64,000 nt of DNA from Polytrichum commune (lineage: Eukaryota; Streptophyta; Polytrichopsida; Polytrichales; Polytrichaceae). The position numbers were made by a program, and so were the translations under genes. Position 1 is the stretch's first letter. The number at the start of each line of letters is the position of its first letter. The stretch lies in assembly GCA_950295325.1 (NCBI GenBank), contig OX485808.1, positions 40,134,527-40,198,526 of the forward strand, given 5' to 3'. Of the stretch, positions 25,289 to 37,287 are shown one piece after another. The notes under the pieces were generated by a model that was not told the origin of the DNA, did no database searches, and saw only the letters and a list, made by a program, of their open reading frames with translations.

Positions 25289-25626
25289 TTCTAGCCATTC
25301 TATTCGCAAAGCCAAGAAGATAGGCCCACAAATTACAAAGGGTTTGTTCCCGGGATGCAAGGTGACAATTTTGCAAGCAAGCCGGGTGGGATCATGGAGG
25401 TGGATCATGAAGGCTAATATACCATTTTTTTTCCAGTATCAACGACATAGCTTAAAGTGTTGGTTTAAGCACCCTCTAAATGTTTTAACAACTCATTTAA
25501 CCTTTAACAAGAAGTTCTAAGATTGAGTATTTCCAAATAGTAAGTGACACTAAATACCATAGACAATGAAGTCATTCAGTGGTAGTGTGGGCCAAGACCT
25601 ATGTATGTTGAGCTACCAGTAGGCTG

Positions 25627-25710
25627 GGGCGAACCAACCTGCACCACTAGTTCCTTGGAGGCAAGGGTTCAGACATCCAACAAGAAACGAGTGTATGGGT
25701 TGGTTCGCCC
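25627..25710. repeat. Perfect 13-bp hairpin arms
   Basis: GGGCGAACCAACC (25627-25639) and GGTTGGTTCGCCC (25698-25710) are perfect inverted repeats with a 58-base spacer. No matching element ends were found elsewhere. Confidence 0.55.
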
Positions 25711-25791
25711 AAATCCATCCATTGCTTGGTAACATGCTACAAGGCATATTGATGATAACTTACTTGCACACTGTGACTTGAGCATTCCAGT

Positions 25792-25821
25792 TTTATTATT
25801 ATTATTATTATTGTTATTATT
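25792..25821 (+). repeat. ATT microsatellite
   Basis: About nine ATT units with one G interruption. Confidence 0.9.
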
Positions 25822-26494
25822 TTCCCCCCTTCAGCTTTCTGTCTGATATTGATCATTTCTTTCTCCCTTCTTGGAAAAGCTCAATGGCTATTCAGAAGTG
25901 CCAAATGATGTGGCAACATGTGTTCTCATGATGTGATTTGAAAAGCTCATAATTGCATGGTGATAAGCAAGGCAAATGCATTAAGCCAAGCCATCTCCAA
26001 CATGATCTTCCTGAGGCAAAAATTGTGTAAAGATAACAAAGTGTTGTTGAAATAACATAGAGCCCACTCTTTGAAGGGAGGGCAACACACTTTATCATGC
26101 ATCATGATTAACCATGACCAATACAACAAGAACATATTCACATTCACATCACTGCAAATACATTGATATATATATCATGGTAATACATATTTCACCTATT
26201 TGTTAGTCTATCTTTATTATGGACCAAATTAAACTGCTACAAAGTAGATTGTTCTATAGACTACACAAAATTTGTAGGATAATAAATTATACACCACCAA
26301 TTACTATTTAGATGTTTTTAATGTCCATTGGCACCATCACATCTCCGTTTGATTTCTACGTCAAAGAGGAGGTGAAGAAGCTTGTGAAGTGGAGTTTTAG
26401 GTCCAATGACATTGAGGTAGAGGCACCAATGCTCTAACACCGAATGGCACTCTATGCATAACATCAAAATCTCAAAAAATTTAAAAGAGAATAA

Positions 26495-26566
26495 TGTGTG
26501 TGTGTGTGTGATTGCACCTAAACACTTTCACGAATATGTGTGGTGTCTGTGTGTGCGTGTGTGTGT
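26495..26566 (+). repeat. Two GT microsatellites
   Basis: GT runs at 26495-26510 and 26541-26566 (the latter interrupted), separated by 30 bp of unique sequence. Confidence 0.85.
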
Positions 26567-27584
26567 TTTTTTCTGTTTGGTTTTTTGTTTAGAGTTTTAG
26601 GGGATGAACACTTTAAATATCAAGAATCTAGTTTACCTACTAGATGACGCCAATACAATTGAATAAGTTCACGATTTATGCACATCATGTAGTTTAGATT
26701 TGATAGTGTACAATATAATGATCCCATACTTTATGTAGTAACCTCATATAACACGTTTGTTGTAATAGTATAATGTAGTACACAAGAAAAATAATAACGG
26801 AGTAATTTAATCCTCACGCCATAAAGTGATTTTAGGATATTATTTCAATAAGTTATTACTTTTACAAAAAATTTGCCTTCGGAAGTTTGTGATGGTATTC
26901 CTTGTTCACAACCTTCTCGTTTTAAGTTGTTGGTCAATGGATGGTTCATACTCCAAGTACATGAAGGGTACGTATAAGTAATCATTTGGTGTATATTAAG
27001 TGAAATTTGCATGATAGATCAATACTCAATATCAATAATGAATTCAAAGAGGCTCGTAAATGACTGCCTAGTTTAGAAAATTCTAGTGACGGATCAAATG
27101 TTGATATTTGGTGGGTATCATAAGATGAGAGAAAATTTTGTCTAAGGTGGAGGGTGCTTAAACCAATCCTTTGGATGATTTATTTTCTTTTTGGAGTCCA
27201 CTTGAATTAGTAATATGCATGATTAATTTAGAAAATTTGGCTTAGACCTTCTAGAAACAAATCATAATTAAAGTGCACATCATCTGAATTATACTATGTT
27301 TTCAATTAGACACTTACCCTAGCTCCTTGAATTCAATCCCTAAAGGCCTAAACTACCCCCATACTATTTCCAATACAAATGACTTGCAAACCAGTCTTGA
27401 CACTTGCCTAGGATTGCCACCATTTTCCATTTTAAATCAACTTTGTTGTCTCCCACAATCGTCCCCACCATTTGTCCAAACCAGCCATGCACCAAACCCC
27501 AACACTCCACCCAATAAAACTCTGAACACTCACAACTTTTGCATATGGAATCCTTATAGAAAGACTGAACTTTACATGATACTT

Positions 27585-27803
27585 ACACTAATATAATATT
27601 TAGTGTCACTTACCATTTAAAATTACTCGATGCTAAATATTTGTACTATTAATGTAAAACTCTACCAAGTAAAGATATTAATGTCCTATAATGTTCAAAC
27701 AACCAATTCGACCTTTGTTGGCAAGAAATGAGACATAAAGTAAATAGTTCTAGCATTGCGTAATTCCATATAGTAAGTGACATTGGAATACGATATTTAG
27801 TGT
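27585..27803. mobile_element. Mariner/Stowaway-like MITE with palindromic ends, D3
   Basis: The inverted ends share ATATTTAGTGTCACTTAC and, further in, a block resembling TAGCATTGYGTAATTCCA that is also found in D4. Length is about 219 bp. One flanking TA has changed to TC. Confidence 0.65.
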
Positions 27804-30610
27804 CTTTGTTTCCTCTCGAGGTTCACCTGATTGTATGATGAAGATTCCATTGACAAAACAATACATCCAATGCTCCAAATCAATGCGGCATGCATTAATA
27901 AACACACATGTGACGTGGATGACATGTCATCCAAATCACCTCAAGTCAATTGGACATATGAACCATATCACAAGCTTTCTAGTAGTGAGGTGTCCGAGTC
28001 ATTTTGTCCATGCATTTGTCTTGTAGCCATTCAAACTATGTAGTTATGAGGAAAAGTTCACCACAAAATTGGTCAAGCAGCTTGCATTAATTTATAGTGA
28101 CTGTTGTTCCTGATTTGGTGATCATGAAGAGACATTGCGACAAACGAATGCAAAAAATGTTTGTAACTTCCCAGCTACAATTACTCCTTTGGTAAGATGA
28201 TTTCCTAGAAGTGCAAACTCAATTTCATCAAAGTCCCAACTGAGTTCATCAACCTTCCAACCAATGTTACCAGAGTGTTTATCAATTTCATGAACCTTCT
28301 CAACTGGTTCACGATTTTTCTAAGCAAACTTGACATGTGGCATACCTCAATTTCATGACAATGGATTTTCACCTCTAGCACCTTCATGAATCTTTCAAAC
28401 CAATTTCACAAAAATATTCGCACTCTGTGGTTTTCATATTCTCGACTCCTCGTCTCCTCGTTTCTCATTCTTTGCCTTCTCGTTTCGTTCTCTTTGCCTT
28501 CTCATTTTGCTTTCTTTGCCTTCTCGTTTCGCTTTCTTTGCTTTCTCATTGGTCATTGGTTCCTCTTTGTTCAGTTTTACATGGAAGCCTCTAACCTTGA
28601 CATCAAATTTTCTTTGGTCTTTCATTACTGTACCTCAAACCTAGAACCAAGCAATGTTGTTTCTTCGATGGTGTTTGATTAATGTACATTGAAGCAACCA
28701 ACACAAACCCAATGTAATTGGAGTGCGTAATCTCGTGGATTCAGTGTGTAGTGTGGTTGTGGATTTAATTGTGAGAAGATTGTGGCCTCCTAGGGGTGGA
28801 CCTTTCATAACACATATTAGTTACGTGAGTGCACAAAAAGGATATTAATTTGAACTTTTTCGTACTATGCATACATATGCTACACAAATTATAAGTTGTA
28901 GTTATGTACATGTATGGAGGATGTCTAGAAAATATACAACGTTTGTACTTGTCTGATAGGGTCACTTATTCAAGCTCATTTATTTGGAAGTATGGAGGAG
29001 GATCAGGACTGTGATCGTACATTGATTGATGATTCTAGTGCACAAGGTGGTGACAAGGAAAATTGAAGTCTTAAAGAAGACGACTCAACATGTGCAAGGA
29101 TGTGTAAAGGTGGAATTGATGTAGTCACATGTTGAAAATGATTTACATGAAGGTGTGAAGTTGCAAAGTGAGCTTCGACATGCCATGGATGTTCTAATTG
29201 ACGAACATGAGAATGTTGAATGCCCTCTCAATCTAATGTAAAGTCTACTATGGCTTATGTAGAGGTAGGGGAGTCTAGAATTCTCAAAAGTACATTTGTT
29301 AATCAATTGAATGGCAATCTAACTTTATTTGAAGATTGATTTGACTTAAATTAAATATTGGCATATTATATATGAAGCCTAAAACCCTTACCGCCACAAA
29401 TCATGATACTATGTTAAATTGTGGTTGTGATTGTGGCATGGTTTTTGAACACACTTGAAGCAACAATCATCAAAACAACGTTGCAGACCAAAGAAATTAT
29501 CTCCAATTAAGGTTTGGTTTGTTGGAAGGTCTTATAGGATGTATAAAGAACTTGGTAATTGTTGGGTGGAGTATAGGGGTCCAATGGACTTGATGTACCA
29601 TCCATCAACGAGGAGATTGGTTTATGTTGGTATCAAAAAGGAACCAACATTAAGTGGACTTATGATCTTACAGATCATTTGATGGTGGATTTGGAAACAA
29701 TAATTATAATAGCTTCTATGACATATACTGTAGACTTAGATGCTTATGAGATACATCCAAGGAATGAAAAAGTCCTCAACGACTTTATTTATGAATGCTA
29801 GGGTTTTACATTATACATATGATAGGGGTTCATTATAATTATATTGTATATTGATGTTAATGACTATATATGAATGGCAATTTTTGTACATATATTCTTA
29901 TCATTAAAATGTACATGTATTGCTTGATTTTAAAAAAGAAACATGTATATAGGGGGGTTTTAAAGTATGTTGGGAACACACGTGGTTCTTGGTTTTTATT
30001 GAAAGGTGCACCTCCTTGGGTGTTGCCTGCATGAGCATAGTGCAAATTGTATTTGGAGTGCAATATCTAGTAGTGTGGCGCATGATTGTTGCAACATCCC
30101 GTTGAAGTGATTAGGAAAATCTTATACATGATGGACCATTCTTTGTGAAATGAAGTTATACAATTCATAAAATTGATATGATGAATTTATGAATATGGGT
30201 ACCAAATCATGAAATTGTTCACCACATGTAGTGAAATCAGTTGAAAGTTCAACTTAAATTGGTTCTCTTTATAATAAACTTTGTTCATAATTCCAAAGAA
30301 ATTCGTAGAACCTACTGCTAAATTGGTACATAAAATCTTAAGATTGAGTTTCAAAATTTGTGAATTCATCTTACCAAAGGAGTATGTAGCTAGTAGCAGG
30401 TGGGCTAGAAAGTCCAACCTTGGATGATATTGTAGAATATCCACAACATATACTACAGTCCAATAGGCTCCGAACCAATTTTTGGTATCTTGTTGTTTCA
30501 CTTGGCAACCGCAACCTAGTGGAATCTATCCATTTCCATGTAAAGTGGTCACCTCATATATTCTCCTATGTTAAAGTATTGAGATAATATTCTCAAATGT
30601 GTAGGTAGTA
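27804..30610. other. Gene-free stretch
   Basis: Only the 22-bp minisatellite stands out. A 75-codon frame at 29455-29682 (containing YRGPMDLMYHPSTRRLVYVG) looks mildly protein-like but stands alone and unrecognised. Confidence 0.45.
28465..28552 (+). repeat. 22-bp minisatellite, four units
   Basis: Four pyrimidine-rich units of the type TTGCCTTCTCGTTTCGCTTTC start at 28472, 28494, 28516 and 28538. The opposite strand reads as a Lys/Arg/Glu-rich frame, which I take as a by-product of the repeat. Confidence 0.75.
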
Positions 30611-31230
30611 TGCGTAGGCATGGTAAAGTGGACAACTCTCGATTCTTGCACATGTTTAAGTGAAAGTGATTCCAAAAGAATATACTAAGTTTGGATTTTA
30701 TGAAATGAAAGATCATAAACATTCATACTGATTTACAAAGCCAAGCAATTTATGTTGACGAAAAAAACTTTCAAAAAAAATCTACATACTTTGTGATCCA
30801 TATGTTTCCAGATGTATGCATGTGGTACATAATGATGGTTTTAGGTTTGGTGATGGCTTTGGATATACCTGCCTTAGAAGATGATGCAAGTGGGTGTGCA
30901 AGTGGTGATATTCAACAAGTAATCATCAAATTTTTGTTCAAAACACTATTAGTTTTTTTTTTTGAATTGAATTGATTATTATTGACAAAAATATTTGATG
31001 ATGATGACCTCAAGTGTATAATGAATTCAAGGAATTGAGAAAAAACTCAAGTTCAAAATAGTTAAGTTCCTGAAATTTATGTTCAAAACTAGATCTAGCC
31101 ATTTGCTTTTGACTTTTAATAATAAGTTCTGAAAATCTCATCTTGATATACCACATCTTGGTATTAAAAAAATTAAATTTTAACAACATTTTACTACTAC
31201 TTTTAGGTGTTTGACTATTAAAAAAACTAT
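30611..31230 (+). mobile_element. Inverted-repeat element, family B copy 1, right end lost
   Basis: The left part (GGCATGGTAAAGTGGACA, then GATTCTTGCAC and AAGTGAAAGTG) matches 55142-55748. The interior shares the motif GCAAGTGGGTGTGCAAGTGG near 30890. The right end fades near 31230 before the expected TTGCACCC terminus. Confidence 0.65.
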
Positions 31231-32654
31231 GAAATTAAGCTAGCTGAGCATGTTTGGTAGGCCCCAAGATCCGATGCAAGTTATCATGGAATCAATAGCA
31301 GTTATTTATGACAACGGATTCTTCAATTTGAATGTGAAGGAGTGAGTCTCAATTTCGAGACATGTGGGAGAATATCACTGTTTAAATTCCGATCTAACGA
31401 TTACCTAATGAAACACTTATTCATCTCTTTTGTCGGGGAGCCCTAAATCCAACTGATCTGATTGGTTATTATCAATGGTGTCGAGGAAAGGTGTCATATG
31501 CAAATAAACAAACGACCATGACCTTCTCCATGGAGAATATTAATTAGTATGAAAGAACTTATAGTCTTGAATATTGTTGAAAAATGTGAGTGCTTGTGTG
31601 GTCATTGGAACATTGTTCCAATGTCGATTGAAAGTGGCAATAATGATTCATTTAGATTGCAAATATTGGAAATTCTCATAACATTATTCAACCCTCATCA
31701 TGAAATATCCGGGCCCGGGAATATCATGTTGTGGATTAGTTGCCCCTTGAATTCTATCAATGTGTTTCTCTGCATCAAATTCTTGCCAAATCTTGTAAGT
31801 GGAGATGGAGAAAAATGAAACTTATGTGAAGATGGACGGGATCATGCAAAGTAACCTTGTCTATGTGGCAAGCTCTTAGAATAGTTGGTAAGCTTATGCA
31901 ACCATGTCACTGAGACACTGTGAATGAAGGGTGCGTGGTCGTGGGCAAACCACATTCAAGCCATTCATTTATAGATCTCCATCCTACGGTCTACAGAACT
32001 GCTTGGGCAACCCCAAAAAAAACTCCCAACGGATGAGATTTGGTGAATGAAAAATCAATGTTTGCAAGATGAAGTGGTTGATTGTCCATCCCATCGTATG
32101 AGAGCATGTGTGTGGGAACTTTGGGAACCTTCAAAATCCCACACAAATGCTCTCATATAACCGGTCAAATTTCGTTTGGAGTTGAAGGTGATGGTTTGTA
32201 CCTTTTAGAAAGAAGAGGTAGGAGTTTGAACCCCCCCTCCCCCCCCCAACCTGTTGTCATCATCTCCTCTGCAAGTCCTTTTAATGAAGGACTTAGTTTG
32301 AAAATTTTCATTCATGATTCGTGAGTGGATGGAGGTGGAGAGTTCATCCAATGTGAAGTTTTTCAAACTCTGCCCGAGAGGAAGAGAACCTAGAAACTAG
32401 GGCAGCATAAGAGCCTTTAGATATGTCAAATTGCAATCGACGGCTGAGATCTTCCTAGCCCCCGACCACATGGAAGACGTTCACAGCGCCTTAGTGACGC
32501 AGCTTATGCAAGTTAAAATTTGGCCATGAGTTTTAATATTTACTGCGAAGCGGCCTGTTTCAACATTGTCTGACAAAGCCTCATTACCCAAGATACACTT
32601 TGACATTGCTGCCTGGGAGGAACAGATGTGTTTATACATGATGAAGTTAAACCC
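31231..32654. other. Gene-free stretch
   Basis: Contains a short CCCCCCC-rich tract near 32230 and small ORFs of no recognisable kind. Confidence 0.5.
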
Positions 32655-32856
32655 AGTGTCTGGGCCACAATCGGTTTTGGTGCACAATTGGTCAAAATCC
32701 GAGTGTTTCCAAGTCCAATGGTTACATGTTATGACCTTTTGGTTTTCCTGTATTAATTTGAGGTATATTCCATAGATTCCTCTAAATGATTGGTAATTTT
32801 TCTCTAGTCTTGAACTTCAACTGGTTATTTTTCAAACTCAACTGGTTCATATGTAA
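32655..32856 (+). repeat. Dispersed repeat G, copy 2
   Basis: It matches 10070-10250 directly and 33575-33755 in reverse. It continues after the inserted MITE at 33223-33260. Copies 2 and 3 form an inverted pair about 1.1 kb across. Confidence 0.7.
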
Positions 32857-33222
32857 CTACACTAAATAGTCCTGTTAGTGTGGGTGAAAAATTAGTGTGG
32901 AAATAGTTAGCGCATGTCACACTAATACTCTGGTCAAAGTGAAATTACCGTGGGTCCAAGACCGCGGGGTCTTCCTGTAAGTCTTCATAAAGACTTCCGA
33001 CCAACACATTGAATATCAGTTTTACGACGAAAGTAACACAAAATCAAATAATTACTAACACTAATATTCTAGAAAAGTAACTAATGTGACTCACACTAAT
33101 TTTCTACTAGAACTTTAGTGTGGGTTGAAACTTAATGTGGCCTACTTTAATTCTCATTATGAGAATTAGTCTAAGCTCTAGAGAATTAATGTGGCCCACA
33201 TTATTAAGACTATGTAGTGTAG
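32857..33222. mobile_element. Mariner/Stowaway-like MITE with resolved insertion site, F2
   Basis: The ends are CTACACTAAATAGTCCTG and, inverted, CTACACTACATAGTCTTA. It interrupts a dispersed repeat whose uninterrupted relative lies near 10250: GTAACTA-element-TAGCAATTGG versus GTAACTAGCAGTCAG. So the duplication is TA and the element starts CACTAAATAG. It has an internal palindrome ATTCTCATTATGAGAAT near 33155. No ORF. Confidence 0.8.
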
Positions 33223-33574
33223 CAATTGGTTCTCCCCATTCATTGGTTAAACCCAACCATCATTCCCATACAAAGAATTTTTTTTGAGTGGTAGGCCATG
33301 TGCAGAAAAAGTTGCAACCAAGTTGTCCGAGGCTCCCATTTTTCCATTATTTTACATGCAATTCTAATGAACATGGAGAACCAACCACTAGTTACAATGA
33401 ATTGGTTGTGGGATTCATCACACCCACCACTTCTGGCATCATCATCAGCTTCTCAGGTTGTAAAAATGTGAAAAGTGGTGGGCCGACATGTATTTCTCAA
33501 CATGATCCCCAGTAATTTCATGGCTGGAATTGGACGGAAATTTTTGGTGTGATCAAAGCATGAGTTTCAGAAAT

Positions 33575-33755
33575 AAACAGTTGGAGTTCAAGATTTGAGA
33601 AAGATTACCAATCATTATAGAAGAATCTATAGAATAAACCTTAACTTAACAAAGAAAAATTGAATGATCACAACATGTAACTGATGAGACTTGAAAACAC
33701 TAGGATTTTGATTGATTATGCCCAAAAATCTCCCCGGACACTGTGCAATTCACAA
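33575..33755 (-). repeat. Dispersed repeat G, copy 3, inverted to copy 2
   Basis: Shared blocks include GAATCTATAGAATA, ATTACCAATCAT and CCCAAAAATCTCCCCGGACA. The last block is identical in kind to the MYB intron copy near 53255. Confidence 0.7.
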
Positions 33756-34885
33756 CCTAATTAGTACTTGGCGACGCACCACCTATAGCTCTTGTCATTT
33801 GGGAGGTGTTATCTAACCCTCCTTTTTATTATAGTGTCCTATCACCTCTGAATATCTCCCGTATAATACCCCTAGTTTAGTGAAATGAGATAAAGTATGA
33901 AACAAAACAAATTCCAATGCACTCTACGTGTGAAACTTGAAATAAATGTTTAGGTCCAAAAGTGGTATAATTGCACACCCTCTTGACACACATTGATCGC
34001 ATATGATACATTGGTGCCATTCTAGAATATGGGACATTGTCTTGTAATAAGCTGTCATTTTATCACAACATCACTCAACGTTAAGGGTGTTGCACCGGGG
34101 GTCATGCTTTTAGAGAGCATTATGCCCATAAATTTATGTTGGGCTTCCCTTGCAAAATGAACACTACTAAGTCTAAACACTGGTCACTTTGACACATTGA
34201 ACCGGTAGCTAATATATATCCGGTTTGGTCTCACTAAGAATATATATCCAGTGTCCACATTTTCACATATAACAAAGTATCAAATAAGGTTGTTGTCTTG
34301 GTCCCACATGCTAGCCCCATTACTGCGTATCATGGATCAAGTAACCATGAACCATGATTTTGGTCAAGTATAACTGTTGATGCTCAATGGCTATGGCCTA
34401 CCATCCACAAATAGCAAGGAGGTTAACTATATAGGCTTAGTAATGTTATGATGGCGCTCAAGGAAGTCCTTGTGTGGGTTTGATCCTTCTTTGACAGAAC
34501 TTTCTACTAAGAGCTTGTTAGCATGTTATGTATTGGAGTCTATTTTGAAAGTTGGTTGAAACTTTGGGACCTCTTCGTTCCACTTCTCAAACTTTGAGAG
34601 AATTTTTAGGATAAAAAAAGGGTATGCACATGGGGCCCATTGTCTTAAGTTCCAGATTGGCCTATGCAAGGCTAGCTTGGTCCACTCGTCGTAGTAGGAC
34701 AAGCTAGAAAGCCGGTTTTTTAAATAGATTGACACCACTCTTTGTGCATGGTAAATTAAGCATTAAGAAAACTTGGGCAACTATGTGTTAATTCCCCTAA
34801 ACTCATGGTTGGGGACTAACCCATAGTTTTATCTGCTAAACTTTACGGATAGCTCTAATGTCTAGAAACTATGATGGTTTGCTTG
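33756..34885. other. Gene-free stretch
   Basis: No gene or clear repeat was recognised. A single GCTTAGTAATGTTATG near 34437 matches the end motif of repeats H and I. Confidence 0.5.
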
Positions 34886-35031
34886 CATAACTTTACTTAG
34901 TTGATGAGCCGTGTTCATGGGTCCAATAATAGATTCGAGAAGAAAAGTTCCGGATGTTGGAATCCCACTACTTCAAACTGAATTTGAAGTCAGGACAGCT
35001 AAACACAACTCATCAATTGAATAATGTAATG
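34886..35031 (+). mobile_element. Foldback element, family I copy 1
   Basis: The ends CATAACTTTACTTAGTTGAT and, inverted, CATTACATTATTCAATTGAT enclose about 146 bp. It shares GTGTTCATGGGTCCAATAAT and GGATGTTGGAATCCCACT with the reverse of copy 2, which lies 1 kb away. Confidence 0.65.
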
Positions 35032-35534
35032 TGCATTGTCTTGGTAGCCGATATTCATCATATTCATGTAAGAATGTGAATACCTCGTGTAAGATGTGAG
35101 AATAGAAGTAAATTTTGTCATGCAGGGATTTGGACGGCTTGCCGATTGTCACACGAACAATGTGAGTTTCAAGGACAATGTCTTGCCTTCCAAGGTGAGT
35201 CCAAAGGTACTAAGGGGTGCTATTGTGGACATACTACAAGGGTTCACATGCTTATCGCAAGACACGAATCACACAATTGCAAATATTATATGATATGCAA
35301 CTAACCTATTGCTCAAGAAGGCCAATGCGATTAGAATCAAGGATTTTGGGCATCATGTGCTTTGGATAGGTATGGATTTTGAAAGTTGGTATTCTCATCA
35401 ACAATAAATGGTTATGTGTATCCCAAAATATAACATTATTAAGCACTAGACCATTGCACCGTGAACCGGGAATATTGTGAGCATCGAGTCTTTTTTTTGG
35501 TTGGGCCACCTTCACAAAATGAGGAGTACTCAAA

Positions 35535-35625
35535 TAAAAATAATAAAAATAATAAAAATAACGTATGTATCTAAGTAACGGCATAAATGTGACCCCGTTG
35601 GCCTAATGCTAATCACTGGGGGAGT
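35535..35625 (-). mobile_element. 91-bp retrotransposon tail insertion, copy 3
   Basis: Only the last part of the 3' UTR is present (minus strand: GTGATTAGCATTAGGCCAAC ... CGTTACTTAGATAC), followed by a T-rich tail of TTATTTTTA-like repeats. It is flanked by perfect 12-bp direct repeats, GGAGTACTCAAA at 35523-35534 and 35626-35637. This is the mark of a severely 5'-truncated insertion by target-primed reverse transcription. It could also be a SINE that borrows the LINE tail. Confidence 0.85.
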
Positions 35626-35972
35626 GGAGTACTCAAACTTAACACTCCTCATTTTGTGTCATTAAACAAACAACTTGCCGGCACCAGGTTTGCCTTACCA
35701 AAGACCCTGAGCTTTACATTCATTATGTGGTCCTAAATCTGTTGTGATTGGTTGCCAAGCTAGGTGGTGTTGCCTAATTTCAATATCTTGATATGTGGTA
35801 TTAGAAGAAAATCCCATTTTTCACAATCTTTTTTTTTACATTTAGTTTCATGGTTACATTACTTGTGAATAATAATATTGCTTAATTTGTCTCTTAGAGT
35901 GTAAGTCTGATTAAAGACTTGGTTAAATGTGAGTTCATTATAACATATAATGCAAAAGCTTGTAAGCATGTT

Positions 35973-36115
35973 CATAACATTACTTAGCTGATGAGTTGTG
36001 TTCAAATGCCTTGACTTTAGAATTAGTCTAAAGCAGTGGGATTCCAACATCCAGAGTCTTTACTCTCAAATCTACTATTGGGTCCATGAACACAAGTCAT
36101 CAACAAAGTGATGTT
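35973..36115 (-). mobile_element. Foldback element, family I copy 2
   Basis: The ends CATAACATTACTTAGCTGAT and, inverted, AACATCACTTTGTTGATG bracket 143 bp. It is in opposite orientation to copy 1 and aligns along its whole length. Confidence 0.65.
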
Positions 36116-36510
36116 CTCTTCGACATTCATGCAAGTTTTAAGTCGAGGTTTAGAGAGAGAAGCAACTGCCATAAGTAGCAAAAGCACAAAGCATAAATAA
36201 AGAGGCATAGTGGTTTCACGATAATTAAATAAAACACAAATAGGCGAAATGAGCATGCATAAGGCATGCACATTGACTTAATAGTTGTGAGAGATCAAGA
36301 ATCTCATTGTTATCTATTTTTGGACTCGCCACCTTCTTTCACCTACCATGATTCGATCAAAGAGGTGAAGACGACAAACAACCTTCATCTAATGTTGAGT
36401 TTCATCTTTGACTTTGCACTTAATTTGCCTAACGTTTTACTAGAATCACACCCAACGTGAAACATTACCAATCATAGTTGGGGACCACCTATCCTCCTCA
36501 CAACTCAACC

Positions 36511-36663
36511 ATAACATTACTCAACACTTAGTGCTCGTTCAGTGGACTCTCGCAATATAATAGTCGGATGCTCAGAAAGTTGTGCAAGGAGACTCAAATT
36601 TAAATTGAGCTCCCAACATCCAACTATTATATTCCGAGGGCCCACATTGTTGAGTAATGTTAA
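36511..36663. mobile_element. Foldback element with 45- to 60-bp arms, distant family I member
   Basis: The left arm starts ATAACATTACTCAACA and includes CAATATAATAGTCGGATG. The right arm is its inverted copy (CATCCAACTATTATATT ... TTGTTGAGTAATGTTA). The arms cover most of the 153 bp, so RNA from it would fold into a long hairpin. Confidence 0.65.
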
Positions 36664-37287
36664 GTCCTTAGCTAATTAATTCAATTTTAGATTTAAACGC
36701 CTCAACTCTTCTTTTAGTGTTCCTGCAACGTTTCACCTCACATGCAACGAGACTCAACATGAATGTTATAGAATTTTGCCTTCAAAAATAAGAGATCTTC
36801 AATTCTAGCTACAGTGGGTGTGAACTTGGGACCAAGGGGATTCTTGATCAAGGTAATGCCAACAAGCTCACATTCATGTTGGATTGCCCGATGTTGATTC
36901 TTCTTCTTCTTTTTCTTATACTTGGAACCTATTTGGTTACATTACCTAACCACACTCAACAATATTTCATTCTAACCACACTCCAACGGATAAAACTACA
37001 ATCCTCTTGTAGCTCACTAAACAACAACCAAATCTACATACGTAAAATCCCAAAACTTAGTACTCTAAAAATGTAAGCTTCAACTTCTAGGTAGAGCAAT
37101 GACAATCCCAAGTATTGTCCACCACATTATCTGCCATATGGCATTTCAAAGGCGCACCCCACATGACAACACCAATGCCTACGCTTGGACAAAAACAAAT
37201 TGATGAACACATAAGAAACTCTAAACCTTGAAATTCGGGTAGGAGTTTACTAGTTTTGGGGATCAAGAAAGGGCTCAAACCTATTTA

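Larger units (their letters stand above)
22480..27584. other. Gene-free stretch
   Basis: It holds a TCTTGTCT short tandem near 24655-24690, the G18 run, a hairpin at 25627-25710, microsatellites, and an unpaired end of a family D element at 25518-25560. No supported gene. Confidence 0.5.

Noticed and set aside
29455-29682. 75-codon frame with a mildly protein-like centre
   Set aside because: It is short and single, without homologue, splice context or repeat copy.
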